NCBI GenBank assembly: GCA_005406025.1
Contig: BGZK01001010.1
Location: forward strand, 62,001-126,000
Length of the DNA: 64,000 bases
Direction of reading: 5' to 3'
Source: Eumeta japonica
Lineage: Eukaryota; Arthropoda; Insecta; Lepidoptera; Psychidae
The number at the start of each line of letters is the position of its first letter. Position 1 is the stretch's first letter. Made by a program: the position numbers and the translations under genes. Below are positions 1 through 11,409 of the stretch, piece by piece. The notes beneath the pieces were generated by a model that was not told the origin of the DNA, ran no database searches, and saw nothing but the letters and a program-made list of their open reading frames with translations.

Positions 1-959
1 ATTCTTTTATTATTCTTATCCAGAGATTAATTTTTCATTAATTTTATGATATTTGTATATATTGTACTATTACATTTTAACATGACTTATTAACCGTTAG
101 TTTAGTTGTGAATATATGACCACTATCGTTGCCGAAGAAAAATATACACTTCAATCGCACATGAGGATTATCCTACTAAAATGCCGTAATGTTAAACTAC
201 TATATTAAAGTGTTTTAGGGCAAATGTGAGACGTTTAAGGTCATATTTAAACACAAAGAGGAAAATAAAAATATTCAGAATATTCAGGGAAATAGTTAAG
301 CACCCATAGGCTGTGGGGGCGCTGGCATCGACTTAGGTAATATTTTGTAATAAGTTCTTCTTTATGAATCGTACTTATATCACGAATAGACGAATATATT
401 TGCTGTAAAATTTGATTACAATGATATTTCACGAACTTCACTATCATTCGCTGACCGCTAACTCTACAGGCGGTGTCCGATCTTCAATCGCGGTTGCACC
501 GCTTCGATAAAAACGACTGTTTAGATGTAATGTGCGCCCGTTCCTCAACTCGACGTGCACGGTCGAGCGGTTCGCCGTTAACTAAGTTCAGATTCAAATT
601 CAAAAATATTATTAATTAGTGTTTCATCATAGATGTCACTCAAAATACATCTCAGATTCTGAATTTACCGATTGTTTGGAACGCAGTTCTTAAACGATTT
701 TCATTCTAGAATCTTAAGCGAAGACACCTGCATAACTAGATGTATCGTACTTCCTTGAAACTACTAAGTAACATAAGGGTATATTTGTGCAGAAATGGTA
801 ATTAAGCAACGAACGTATTCGAATGAATAATCATTGCAAATAAATTCTCCGACTCCGCGCCTATTTGTCAAACGCCATTACTTTAAATAGATTAATTTGA
901 GAAGGCGTCAAAGCGTCGCACGACCGAGTATGTTAATGGGCACAATCAATTTCGTCGTG
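1..959. other. AT-rich DNA, nothing recognised
   Basis: Only short chance open frames are present. I see no repeat family, RNA gene or transposon terminus. A mildly GC-richer patch near 455-560 has no distinctive motif. Confidence 0.5.
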
Positions 960-1265
960 TTTTCGGGATATATTTTTTACGTGGGTCGTCGACTCGGCCC
1001 ATAAAGCGCTTTATTGGACGGCGCCGACAATGGCTCGGCGCTGTGGAGCTTTCTTTTTTCGCACACCGATTTTTTTTCGTCTAATAGAATTTTTATGTTC
1101 GTCGGCATGTTATCGTCGCCGGTGTTTGTCTGTTGATAAATATGGATTCGTGGGCTTTTGTGTGGCGGAGAGGTGTAGAAAGTATTATTCGGTCTCGTGC
1201 CATGCGCGCGCGCCGCCGCGCTCGAGCTACACTTTTCACACGCTATCAAACGCTAGATTACGAAG
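960..1265. promoter_or_regulatory. GC/CpG-rich island 1, candidate regulatory element
   Basis: A CpG-rich block sits in AT-rich surroundings. At 1001-1014 it holds a perfect 14-bp palindrome, ATAAAGCGCTTTAT, which places two ATAAA/TTTAT homeodomain-type half sites head to head and is followed by TTATTGG. A run of GCGC dinucleotides lies near 1204-1220. Overlapping open frames on both strands are explained by the lack of AT-rich stops and have no recognisable domain. Regulatory function is inferred from composition and motif density only. Confidence 0.35.
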
Positions 1266-2109
1266 CGTAATAAATTAATTGGAAATTTATTTCGGTATAA
1301 CCGATAAAACGTACGTATTACCTTTTGTATTGTTTAGAGATTTTGTAGAGAGATGTAGACACAAGCGCGTACAAGCGTGTTCAAACAAAAACATGCATTG
1401 CCTTTGCTTTGTTGACTAATCGCGCAGTTTCAAATGATTTCAATTTTTATTTTCTATATCTCGTTCAAATGTTTTCAAAAATATCATCGTTATTATGATC
1501 GACTTAGTTATATTAAAATTACTGAATACACACTTTTTTGGAGATATGATATTACTTATTAATATTTCATAAAATATTCGTCATTATTAAAGTAATATGA
1601 TGAATAATAAAAAAAGTTTTATTAAGACAGGAGAAAACAAATAATTTACGATCCAGAGTGTGGTTTAAATTAAGAAAAATGTGCATAAACACTGATATAG
1701 ATAGAAAATAGACAGTCATTGAGGAGTGCCGACAGAAAGAAAACTTAAAGTTATGAAATAACAGTGTTTTTTAATTGTTTTTTAGTTAACTATAGTGTTA
1801 AAAATTAAAAGTTCATAATTAGTACATTAAAACCATAAATATTAGTCTGTATTTAAATCTAGCAATACCTTAATAATCTAATTTTATGACAAAAATATTA
1901 TTCAAGATTGTATAAAAAAAAATATGTACATATGTTATTATACCATGTATACCTTTCATGAAGACTGGAGACTCGTAGTAATACGGTACATGTATCTTAC
2001 AGCCTGCGCCGGATTAATACCTAACGGGCGTCGGGCGCAAAAGCTGAGAAAATCAAAAGCGAATTGATAAATATATTTCATTTATTTACAATTTCATTAC
2101 AATTTTTGA
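1266..2109. other. AT-rich DNA, nothing firm
   Basis: No coding signal is visible. The word AGTGCCGACAGAA at about 1726 recurs in inverted orientation at about 15925, which may mark the end of an unrecognised repeat. Confidence 0.4.
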
Positions 2110-2189
2110 TCACATAAAAATGTAATCAGTACTGACATGAATAAATAATACATACAATAAGTAATATATATACATTTTACATAAATATA

Positions 2190-3215
2190 TAAAGCTTTTC
2201 CGCGTTTTTCTCTCATCAAAACTTTTTGTGATGTTATCTATGTTTATAAGACGTACAATATTACGTTCCAAAGTTATTATTGTTAGATAATTTAACATCC
2301 ACTCATTGATCATTTCAGGGATCATTAACAATATCTAACTTTGAAAGTAAGCTTTCTGCTACACAATTCTCAATTATCAAGGAATATATTGCTTGTTGTC
2401 TACTAATACCACTTCCAGGCTTGATTCTAAGTAATTCAGAATAAAGATCTTGGAATATCGAAAACTCCATTTGTAAAGGAGGATCTGAATCATTTTCATG
2501 AATGCTAAGTAATTTCTTAGCATTCGGTGCCAGCTTAGATGCAGTTAGCTTATTGAATTTTGATAAAGAACCAAAGCTGAGTTTTACCATCTCAAGAACA
2601 GCCACTCTCTCATTTCTACAATAGAGGGTATTGATTCTATAATTCGTAATTCTTTAGGATTAGTTAAATTTAGCTTCTGATGTATGACCATAATCGAGAT
2701 GTTTTAATCTTAAATTCCTGCGACGCACACGATCTTCTTTACATTTGTGAATTTCATGATGCTTTTTCTAAATCTTCATAGTGTGAAAACTAATGTCTCT
2801 TATTAGCTATAAATTCTTTCTACAATTTCACGCAATCCAAAGCTGGATTTAATAATACTCCAGGACTCTGGATACTTTTACTAGTATTATTCAAATTTTC
2901 AAGAATATTATTCCAAAGCAATGCCATAATACCGATTTTTACAGTACCAATTTTTTATAAATTCCTTCAGCTTCGCAGCGAATTTTCACATTATATTCAT
3001 CATTATCACTCGCGATTGATAATAAAACACAGAATGATAATGGACAATTCCTTACTCTCTATTAGCTTCAGCTGTACTTGACCACCTAGTGCATTCTGCT
3101 CGTTTTAGCGCCATTATTCTCTCGCCAATTCTTTGAGGTTAAAATATCATCTAATAAAGACCAACGTTTATCTGACGCCGAAAAAAATACATAGTCTCTT
3201 CAGAATCCGAAAGTT
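2190..3215 (-). pseudogene. Decayed hAT-type transposase (ZMYM1-like)
   Basis: Read on the minus strand, this is the C-terminal half of a hAT-superfamily transposase of the zinc-finger-MYM/TTF-like type, which would cut and paste its own element by a DDE (RNase H-like) mechanism. Conserved pieces appear in the right order but in different frames: SASDKRWSLL (about 3150-3180), KRAECTRWSS (about 3085-3115), RCEAEGIYKKL (about 2955-2990), a SPGVLL-like stretch (about 2840-2860), and an open 96-codon segment (2315-2605) that enters the C-terminal dimerisation region (ENCVAESLLSKL). The remainder, LNYLTIITLERNIVRLI and a basic KTRK tail, lies in another frame at 2190-2300. There are several frameshifts and stops. 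The N-terminal BED or TTF finger and the terminal repeats were not found, so this is a dead fragment. The family call rests on remembered family patterns; a close domesticated relative is possible but unlikely given the decay. Confidence 0.75.
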
Positions 3216-3229
3216 TTCTCAATAAAGTT

Positions 3230-4079
3230 TTATTGTTTGAATTATCAATGTTCTATATTCATTGATTTTTCGAAAAGGTAGGAGAGGAAGAAAATGCGTT
3301 ATTTAATTTGTGGAGGCCTCTGGCTTGTGGCGCCCAGGGCACGTGCTTAAATGCCCTTATGTAAATCTGCCATTGCTTAAAGTCAGATTTATACAATGTA
3401 TTTGAGATGACAATGTACGCAATGTATGCGTACATATGTATGTAGGGCACAGCGCACGTGCCAATGAGTATATATGTTTTATATTATACAACTATAATCT
3501 AATCTTTAACTTCTGTCCGAGTGCAATACGTTATATTATTATAGCAACAGAAATACCGTCATGACAAGTCATAAAATTTTACCTACACAAAATTTGCCCA
3601 ACGCGTTTATAAATAATTTTTCACTTCAATAAACCTGTTATTATTGTATGAAAATTTAATGATATCGTACAGAACGTAAGGGAAATTGCTTTACAGAAAG
3701 AATCAAGGTGTCCATACGAAGAGGAAATTTAGTTAATTATAATTTAATGAAAGTGAAAGTACGGAAACAAACTACTTGTATTAATGTACGATATTAAAGT
3801 ACAATTATTTTGACTGAAGACTTATAGTCTAAGAGATGAAATATATTTCATACTATTATCAGTTCGGTGAAGGTCGATCTTAGTTCGGATCTTCTACTAT
3901 TACTAAATCAATCTACTCCTATTGCTTCTTACAAACATGCTACGTATTTTGTTTATATAACTACTTACAAACAAACCGCAATGTCCAAAAGAGAAGCGAC
4001 ACGAACATCGCTTTTGGATCCGCGGCACCTATTCATGGAGATTAAGTCCACGTTACACCTTAGTAAGCAGTAGTATGGG
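3230..4079. other. AT-rich DNA with a small repeat scrap
   Basis: The stretch near 3533-3575 (TATAGCAACAGAAATACCGT) resembles an internal piece of a common lepidopteran interspersed repeat. The 68-codon open frame at 3867-4073 has no recognisable domain. Nothing else is supported. Confidence 0.35.
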
Positions 4080-4240
4080 ATGATCACTAGACTTCACGCT
4101 TAGGCTGGGCTGGGCTTATAGTCCTGACGTCAACAAGCCGCAGTGAGCGCTGCAATGACATCCTTTGATTACGAGGGGTTTAATTACATACGCGTGCTGT
4201 CGCGATTGAAATGTAACATCTGACGTTGGAAGTCTTGTAA
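4080..4240. promoter_or_regulatory. Candidate regulatory patch with CRE palindrome
   Basis: A GC-richer stretch holds a perfect CRE-type palindrome TGACGTCA at 4125-4132 and the homeodomain-type words TTGATTACG and TTTAATTAC at about 4165-4185. The function is inferred from the motifs alone. Confidence 0.25.
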
Positions 4241-4290
4241 GAATCTGTGCACAAACAGAGTGAATAGTAAACTTACTAAAATCGTAAACA

Positions 4291-4367
4291 ATGTATTATA
4301 GTACATTGTATAGTACAATGTATAGTACATAGATACAGTATATACTATAGGTCTATGTACATAGACC
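4291..4367. repeat. Cluster of short palindromes
   Basis: A perfect 18-bp palindrome, GGTCTATGTACATAGACC, lies at 4350-4367. It is preceded by overlapping copies of AGTACATTGTA and TAGTACAATGTA (4300-4330), which pair with each other. Together they could extrude hairpins. The origin is unknown. Confidence 0.7.
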
Positions 4368-4399
4368 TACGCTGACTTTGTGGTCAAAAATAATTTTCT

Positions 4400-5377
4400 T
4401 GGCAGATTACACAACGAAATCATAATAAAATTGTAAAAACTACGAGTTTAGCGACAACAGTATTGATGATATACCAAGACATAGTGCTTGACTAAGAGAA
4501 ATTCTGATTTGTCGTTAGTAGATGACTCAGTCACTTGACCCTGTGTACGAAGTGAGTAGGCGCAAGTAGATCACTAGCAAAAAGCTTTGCATTTCAAGAA
4601 GAAACTAGGGGGTTCGAGTACTGTCCATAGACAAAATGACCAATGAGTTTCTACGTCTTCAAAGTAAAAAACACTTATTCCGTTTTCCTGAGACCGCATT
4701 AAGCCATTAAATTGCTGCATCGCCCTGGTAGGTTAAATAGCCATCGCATTAGTGAAATAGAAAAATGGGGGAGATAGTGGGATGATTAAAAGCACTTAAC
4801 AAAAAAAAAACAAACGAGTAGTATGTATATTATAAAAGGTAGATAAATTACGTTGTCCTACTATAAAAAGTAGATTTTTGGGTCTTTATAAGTTTGTTAT
4901 AGTCAAGGACACAAACTTTATCATGTAAACTAATGAGCAACCATATAGGCAATACGGTTCGCCCAATTTCTTTGGCCTTAAAAATCATTTATTTATTCAT
5001 GTGAAAATAAGGTCGAATATGAAGTTTAACACAAAATATTTTCAATTATTTTGAAGTTTCTCAAAAGAATGTCCTTTATCGTAATACTACAATAAAAAGC
5101 CATATTTTCTAAGAAGAAAATAAGTATAAGTAATAACACCATAGTCATGGTATAATATCTTACATATGAATTGTCAATTGAACAGAAAGAATACAAGAAG
5201 CTGAAACGTCATTATTTGATAGCTCTTTATAATACATATAACAATACGTTCTACAATGAAGAAACGGTGAAGAAATTATGTTAGTTTACTACAACTTTTT
5301 TGTAGTCTTCCTTAATTTTCGTACTACTTTTCGTTGCAATATCTAGTCGTCCTACATTAATTATTAACAAATGTAAC
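4400..5377. other. AT-rich DNA, nothing recognised
   Basis: No open frame, repeat terminus or RNA gene can be supported here. Confidence 0.5.
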
Positions 5378-5761
5378 ATGTTCGATATCGGTCAGGACCC
5401 TATTCTAGCCGTTAGTCATTCGACTGCCCGACGCCGTCTTTGTGTGTCATCGGCGCATCTCGTCAGCGCCCCCTCGCGAGGTCGCGGCACAATCGCAGGC
5501 GACGGCCGGTGGCGTATTCAAATGAGCAGCGGAGGACGCCCGATTGTTAGCCTGCGATCTTGGATTGGTTCCAAACACATCCACAATGCAGCTTTGTATT
5601 GGCAAGGTTACTACGCCAACCTTGATTCACGGGTGTTTCCGATTCGCCGACGGCGACTATCTTCACTACTCCTCTCTTTGAGAGCTCGCCTTACAGATAC
5701 TTGTGTTCCTAAACTACGCGCCGGTCTTAAGTGGGGATCACTGTATTACAGTTGTATATAA
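5378..5761 (+). other. 127-codon open frame in a GC-richer patch, unassigned
   Basis: This is the longest open frame in the window. It is rich in Arg and Ser, shows no recognisable domain, signal peptide or membrane segment, and ends in an AT-rich tail. It coincides with a GC-rich patch (about 5395-5740) where stop codons are rarer by composition, so chance is a good explanation. The patch has a CCAAT-box-like GATTGGTT at about 5563 and could instead be a regulatory island like the others in this window. Confidence 0.2.
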
Positions 5762-5995
5762 TACATAATTATATAATTTTTGTATTATATATTAACGGGA
5801 GAAAAAGTCCTAAATACATATATAATAATTATCAAAGAAGTTATAAACCTAAAACACCCGTTGTTTGTTTAAGCAAGAGATTACCATGTAGAACGCCATT
5901 TATTTAGTATCAAGATTTTTGCCAAAATGTGCATGAACAATGATCACGTAGACGATTTTCAGTAGAAATAAGCTAAAATGAAATTGGCGATTTTT

Positions 5996-6505
5996 GAGCT
6001 CGAGCCAAAATGGAAAAACGGGGGTCTTATGTGCTCACCACGTGCGTCCGTCCGTCCATGTCACAGGCATTTTACTCGACACCACAAAACATATTTTTAA
6101 AAAATTTGGAGTGTAGGTATGTCTTGTATACACGGCTACTAAATTTAGTAGTTAAATAACAAAAATCAATATTTTTAAGGAGGGCACTCCATACATATAA
6201 TAAAAACTGAATTTTTTTTTTTCCGTGAACATATTGATGTTTGCCACATTGAAACACTGGTGTGGCACATATTTCAACAATTCTTTTAAAAACACTTAAA
6301 GGTTTTTGAACAATTTTTGTGATTAAGTGGGTATTTTCGGAAATAATTACTCCGAAACTGACATAAATTATATCCCCTTTCCAAACTTGAAAAAAAGTGT
6401 AACAACGAAGTTTTTTTATCTATAGTATATTTTTTGTAGTAACGGCTATAGAATCCTATACTGAGCATGATCTAATATGTTCTTGGACCGTTTTTGTTTA
6501 TTTCG
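5996..6505 (+). repeat. GGTTCCG-type repeat family 1, copy A
   Basis: This degraded copy aligns end to end with the copies at 28628 (plus) and 23630 (minus). Shared landmarks in order are CGAGCCAAAA, a TCCGTCCGTCC run, GTTTTTGAACAATTTTTGTG versus GATTTATGAACAATTTTTTT, ATTTTCGGAAATAAT, and a 3' end CTGAGCATG...CTTGGACCG. I recognise the pattern as a widespread lepidopteran interspersed repeat. No coding sequence is seen, so the class is uncertain. Confidence 0.7.
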
Positions 6506-6552
6506 ACTGATCTTGGGACTGAATTGAAATTTTGGAAACTTTTATATTTTTT

Positions 6553-6770
6553 TTAAGTATGATCGAGGGCCAAACGAGCATATGGAACCAACAGATATAA
6601 GTGGTCATCGCTGCCCATGGACACACGTGACTCCTGAGAAGTTTTCACTAGTACATTACCGGTTTCTTGAGTAGAAATAGAATATCTGGTAGAGGAAGCA
6701 GTGGGCTGATAGAGACGTGGAGGGGCTGATGGAAGGAGGTTGCGGGGTGATAGAGAGAAGTAGCTCATCG
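6553..6770 (+). repeat. SINE-like short repeat, copy 1
   Basis: The landmarks CAAACGAGCATATGG, GTGGTCATCGCTGCCCATGG and ACACACGTGACTCCTGAGAAG match, in the same order, the copies near 23085, 49390 (inverted) and 58095. The family is a common lepidopteran short interspersed repeat, possibly a SINE or a LINE 3' end. The copy seems to continue into a GGGCTGATRGAG-type tail that copy 4 shares. Confidence 0.6.
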
Positions 6771-6779
6771 GAATTTTTA

Positions 6780-8814
6780 CTCACTGGACTAAGAGAAACA
6801 GCGGAAACTGTTTCTTCACACCTTTATTCTGTGAAAAGATTGTATTGCACCGGTCCTGCCGGCGCTATTACGTGCTACAGCCCAGTCGACCATAGCAAGG
6901 TTTTTACCACAATAACACTTTTTTTATTAACATCAAATATAACATTTGGCTGTTGCTTTTTGTATTTTGCGTCTAATAATTTATTTAAAGAATTTTATAA
7001 AAAAAGTTCCATGCATTACTACGTATGTAATATAATATTCCATTCCGTGTAAAAGACGCAGTGATTCGTGTTGGTTCATTGACTTCGTCCGTGTTTCCAA
7101 ATTTATTGAGAAAAAATGTGTATTTTATTTAATGAATATGTTAATACTAGGGTAAAAATTGTATTGCGTCCCAAAAGTTCGTGATAAAAAATCGAACTTG
7201 TAGTCTCGTAGCGGGTTGGGCTTGAGTAAGTCTTGTGGCGAGTACCTGCGGAAAAACAAACTTCAAGTCACAATACGCCCAAATGAGGCTTACACACACC
7301 TCCATGTATGGTTTTCGACAACAAGTTAACCGAAAACATTCCAATCGATGATTAATATCAAAATTAGTTTGTCGACCTCCACCGCACGATATTACCGCTA
7401 TCCTAACTCGACATGTGTCTGCCGTCAACACGTCACCCCCGAGAACCACATCAGAATGCGTTCGTAAGCTGCAAGATATACATGGGACATGCGAAAAACT
7501 ATGCTTATTCAAACGCAATCCGTTTCTGATATGGTAACTTCAATAATAATGCGTTATGGGTCCACATTCTATTTGAGTCGAGCCCGATCTACTCTACTCA
7601 AATATATTGAATAATCTAGTAAAACTGTAAAACATTGACTTTAAATTTCGGTCGATGCAAAGAATATTAGGTATCTTTAATTAATGTTATTATAGCTCAG
7701 AAAGAAGTATTTAACTCCTAATGTAAAGTCGTTTAGAATCTTCAATTAAACTAATATTTTTAACAATAAAAATTCTCTCAATTTAGGTGTAAAGTCGAAA
7801 GTGGTGAATTAGCCTAAATAGAAATAACAATTAATAAAAAGAAGAAAGGAAAAATGTCAAACACTCAGTATCAATATACATTCAAGAATTCGCATATATT
7901 TTGTGGTTATTGATGTAATGTCTATTGACATTTGCTAAGTTGGGTCATCTTGTCACTGGCGATATTAATAAGCGCTCTTTGCATTCATCGGTTTTGTTTT
8001 ATAAAATTAAGTCTGAAAAGGTTATTTCGATACTGGTTTCAAGCAACATCTTATTAATATACATGTCGTAAAGATCTGCATAACCGTTGGGTGCATTTGA
8101 TACTTGGCGTATCGAATATGTATAAAAATCAGCGATAATTAATGTTTTTCTAAAATTGATTAATTTATTAAAAATTTTAAATAAGAGAATACATTTTTCG
8201 TTTCTATACATTATTATGAAACTTAAAGATTAAACGTCATTCGTTTGCTGACTGACACTGACAGCAATCTTTCGCAATAAAATATAATAGTTTCTACACA
8301 TTTAAAAAATGTATAGTTTGATTATTTATTCGTAATTCACTATACACTGTCGGTCAGAATTAGAAGAATTCTTTTAAAATCCTTTACATCTCATAAACAA
8401 AATGAAACGTTAAAAATAGAAAACACGTAGAGATCATAATATCAAAATTTAAATACCATTTTTGATATGTTTTTGATGGGATCTATGGCGTAAACGACCT
8501 ATCTGGTCACATGGATCTCTATAGCATTCTTGACTTCCTCCATAACTTCTTTGTGGCCATCATCAGATCAGAACCTGGTTAATCTCGAGTGGGGATCTTG
8601 AAGTTTTAAAGTAACTTGCAGTCAAGAAAAGATTTTTAAAACGTTCTTCTAATTTAGACCCTACTATATTCATTGAGTGTTGAAAAATATTTTTTAAGAG
8701 ATTCAAATGTTCTACGACTTCTTTATACTCAAGATTGATGTATGAACCTCGATGTTCTGTTTAATTATTACATCCAATAATTAACAGCATTTTTATGTTG
8801 AATTCAAAATGCTA
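6780..8814. other. No gene recognised
   Basis: The 123-codon minus frame at 7147-7518 lies in a slightly GC-richer stretch, is Cys-rich and has no recognisable domain. The stretch at 8480-8600 (containing TGTGGCCATCATCAGATCAG) looks like a fragment of an interspersed repeat, but there is no second copy here to confirm it. The rest is AT-rich. Confidence 0.35.
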
Positions 8815-8985
8815 GTAATGTGTGGTGCTTTCCGTGGAGCGCATAGGCTAATAAATCGCTTGGTATCGACCGCTATGACAATAAGTAATCAGTATCGCGG
8901 ATCGCGCGCATCCCTGTAAATCACGCCGCGCGCGCGCAACGCGACGTCGAAACGCGTACGGCAATTAAGTGCGCAGGATTTAACA
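8815..8985. promoter_or_regulatory. GC/CpG-rich island 2
   Basis: A CpG-dense block includes alternating GCGCGCGC at about 8930. It contains GGCTAATAAATCG and the NK-type word TTAAGTGCGCAGGA at 8965-8978, which recurs exactly at 58870-58883. Regulatory role inferred from composition only. Confidence 0.3.
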
Positions 8986-8989
8986 GTAC

Positions 8990-10380
8990 TATGTCGTTTT
9001 TATTATTTTTTTCGTCACATTGATATTATAAAAATAAATATTTCTTAGTTTGTCTGTTTGTTACACTTTCTTGATTGAATAAATCTCGATAAAATGGCTG
9101 AATCATTTCTTTGGAATTAAATAAAACGTGCTTTAATTATTTCGCAGTAGTTTCTTTGTACATGGGGATTGAGTTCGAACTGGATGTTTAAGTGAACGCA
9201 CAAGACGTAGTTCATGAGTGTTGTATTTTATTACAAACATTTACTTTCAGTATTGCTCGCTTGGCCATAGTGTAAATTTTACACTTTTTTAATATCAATT
9301 GAATATAGTTATAATATTCAAGAGAAAGCTGAAATCTGCACCGCGAAGGAGAATGGAATCGAAGTAAAAAATAACACCGTGATCAAGATCAGGAGTCAAA
9401 TTTATAAATTAAGGTTTCGGAATAGGAATGAATATCAAAGATGAAGAAATGTGTTTTATACACATGGAAGCGAATTTCATAACATATTAGAAATTTAAAC
9501 TGTCCAATGTAGGAAAATTCATTGACCAGATTAATGATATTTCATTATGTCAAAACGAATTAACAATAATGATAGGCATTTCTAAATATGGGACTAGAAA
9601 AGTTACCTTAGTTGATTGATTATATAAAGATATGTACTTAAATAAATGCAGGTAATTACTACATTGTACTAATGATATTGCAATAGAAAATTGAGGTTAT
9701 AATACTTATGGATTTACTTTACTACCCTCTTATATGGCAGGCTTTATTTTTTTAGAGTTATTTATTTGATAGAGGAAGTTTGAAATTGGGTTCAAATACA
9801 AACTTAGATTACTTTATTACAATAGTGTGATTTATGTAGTTTATTTTTAATTCTCGTTTTTTCTTATAGGGAGTAAAAATAAAATGAAAAAAAAAAATCT
9901 ATTTAATGTTGTAAAATAAGGTACTAAATAAATTATAGGTTATAAAATATTTTTTTTTCATGGGTAAATTGTCGGTATGGGCCGACGATTCTGAAATTCG
10001 GTCTTTCATAGAAAATCAGATATTCCATTTTTAAATTTTACCAATGCAACGTAGAATGAAAACAAACAAAACACGCGGTGTTGAATTGGTCGACTAAGAC
10101 AAAAATACCTCTCCACACTCCCGGATTTTAACAGCTGATGCAGATCGTAAAGAAATAACAGTGAAATAAAATTGGACGGGACAAGTGCATTGACGAGGGA
10201 GCTGTAAGCCAAAGTATGTATTCGCAGGCTTCCGATAAATACCGGACACCGACACGATGGACTGCAAAAATGGTGAAGGGACAGGCTCGATTCTATCAAC
10301 AGAGCAACGAAAAAGAGAAAGAGAACAGAGATAGGCATTTGCTTAGCGGAGGGATTTTATATGGAAATAACGGTAATTTG
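8990..10380. other. AT-rich DNA, nothing recognised
   Basis: The two overlapping opposite-strand open frames at 10006-10425 show no domain and are probably chance. Confidence 0.4.
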
Positions 10381-10388
10381 AATTTTAA

Positions 10389-10432
10389 TAATTTATCAAA
10401 TATACTCAGAATGATGTATATTTGATAAATTA
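10389..10432. repeat. Perfect 16-bp inverted repeat (hairpin)
   Basis: The arms TAATTTATCAAATATA (10389-10404) and TATATTTGATAAATTA (10417-10432) are exact reverse complements, separated by a 12-base loop. AT-rich; no microRNA was recognised. Confidence 0.8.
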
Positions 10433-10616
10433 AAAATAATAACAATCCTTATCGACTAGTAAAACTCTAAAGCAACTTTCAACTTAGAACTTTTGCAACT
10501 TTCATGAAGAGTTGCAAAGTTTCAAATGACATATGGATTTAAAAGTTTTTGTAAATCTTATATTAGGTATACTTGATCTTAGATTTTTTCATGATTTTAC
10601 TTAAAACCTAACTTAG

Positions 10617-10812
10617 TTTCAAAATGATTAATGAAAGTTTCATATATATTTTAAAATATCAACGAGACAAGTTGGAACCTTTAGTAGATACTTTAAAGAA
10701 ATTATTTGGAATAAAAACCGTAACGAACGCGTCACCGTATTTTCTTTTTGAGGACCCCTCAGCTACAAATAAAACTTATGTTGGTTTGGCCGCAGGAGCA
10801 GGCGATGAAAAG
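10617..10812 (+). CDS. Possible coding exon, product unknown
   Basis: An open frame begins with ATG at 10624 and runs through a stretch with a natural-looking, mixed amino-acid composition, including KLEPLVDTLKKLFGIKTV, FLFEDPSATNKTYVGL and AAGAGDEK. It reaches a good donor-like junction, AAAAG|GTACTT, at 10812/10813. Acceptor-like AG dinucleotides lie at 10616 and 10666. I do not recognise the protein family. The stretch could be an exon, a retrocopied fragment, or chance; its coding-like codon use in AT-rich flanks is the main reason to list it. Confidence 0.25.
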
Positions 10813-11274
10813 GTACTTGTGGTTACACTTACGTGTAGATATACATATTAATACAGTAGTTCAACCGCGTGAACAACACGATTCATATCAGTCCAGGTTT
10901 TATTACACTCTTGTTCTGTCGAATTTTATTAACAAACACCGATCAAATCTTTTGAGTCGGTTTTGACTAAGTACTTTTACCAAACAATTAGTAAATTTGC
11001 ATATGAAAATATAGGTAGTGCCATTGATTTTGACGGGTCGGTGTCATTATTTTAGCCGAATTTATTATTTAAGCAGACATTACTATTGATGCAAAGTGTT
11101 TTATTGAATTGTAATATGATATTTAAATTAATAGAAAGAGAAAGAATTACGTAGACAGCTAAGATAAAGTTCATTATAATGGAGTAAATTACTATAAATT
11201 GAGTTGGTTAATATTGAAGAGCAATATTGTGTCACGACATAGACTTGAACGCCCATTAGTTTAGAGAATATTTT

Positions 11275-11405
11275 TAGAAGCAGCGCGACCGTGTCTGATG
11301 GCGCGATAGGCGGCGACATCGGCCGCCGGACTGACAGATATGCGCGCCCGCGCGCTTTTGGGGCTGGCGAGCTGCGCTTGCGCTCGCTACACACCGAGCG
11401 AGGGA
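11275..11405. promoter_or_regulatory. GC/CpG-rich island 3
   Basis: A short block of GCGCGACC, GGCGGCGACATCGGCCGCC and GCGCGCCCGCGCGC words stands between AT-rich flanks. No promoter motif is clear. Candidate regulatory element only. Confidence 0.25.
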
Positions 11406-11409
11406 TAAC

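Noticed and set aside
7147..7518. 123-codon minus-strand open frame
   Set aside because: Cys-rich translation with no domain, no splice context and no second copy; treated as chance or part of an unidentified repeat.
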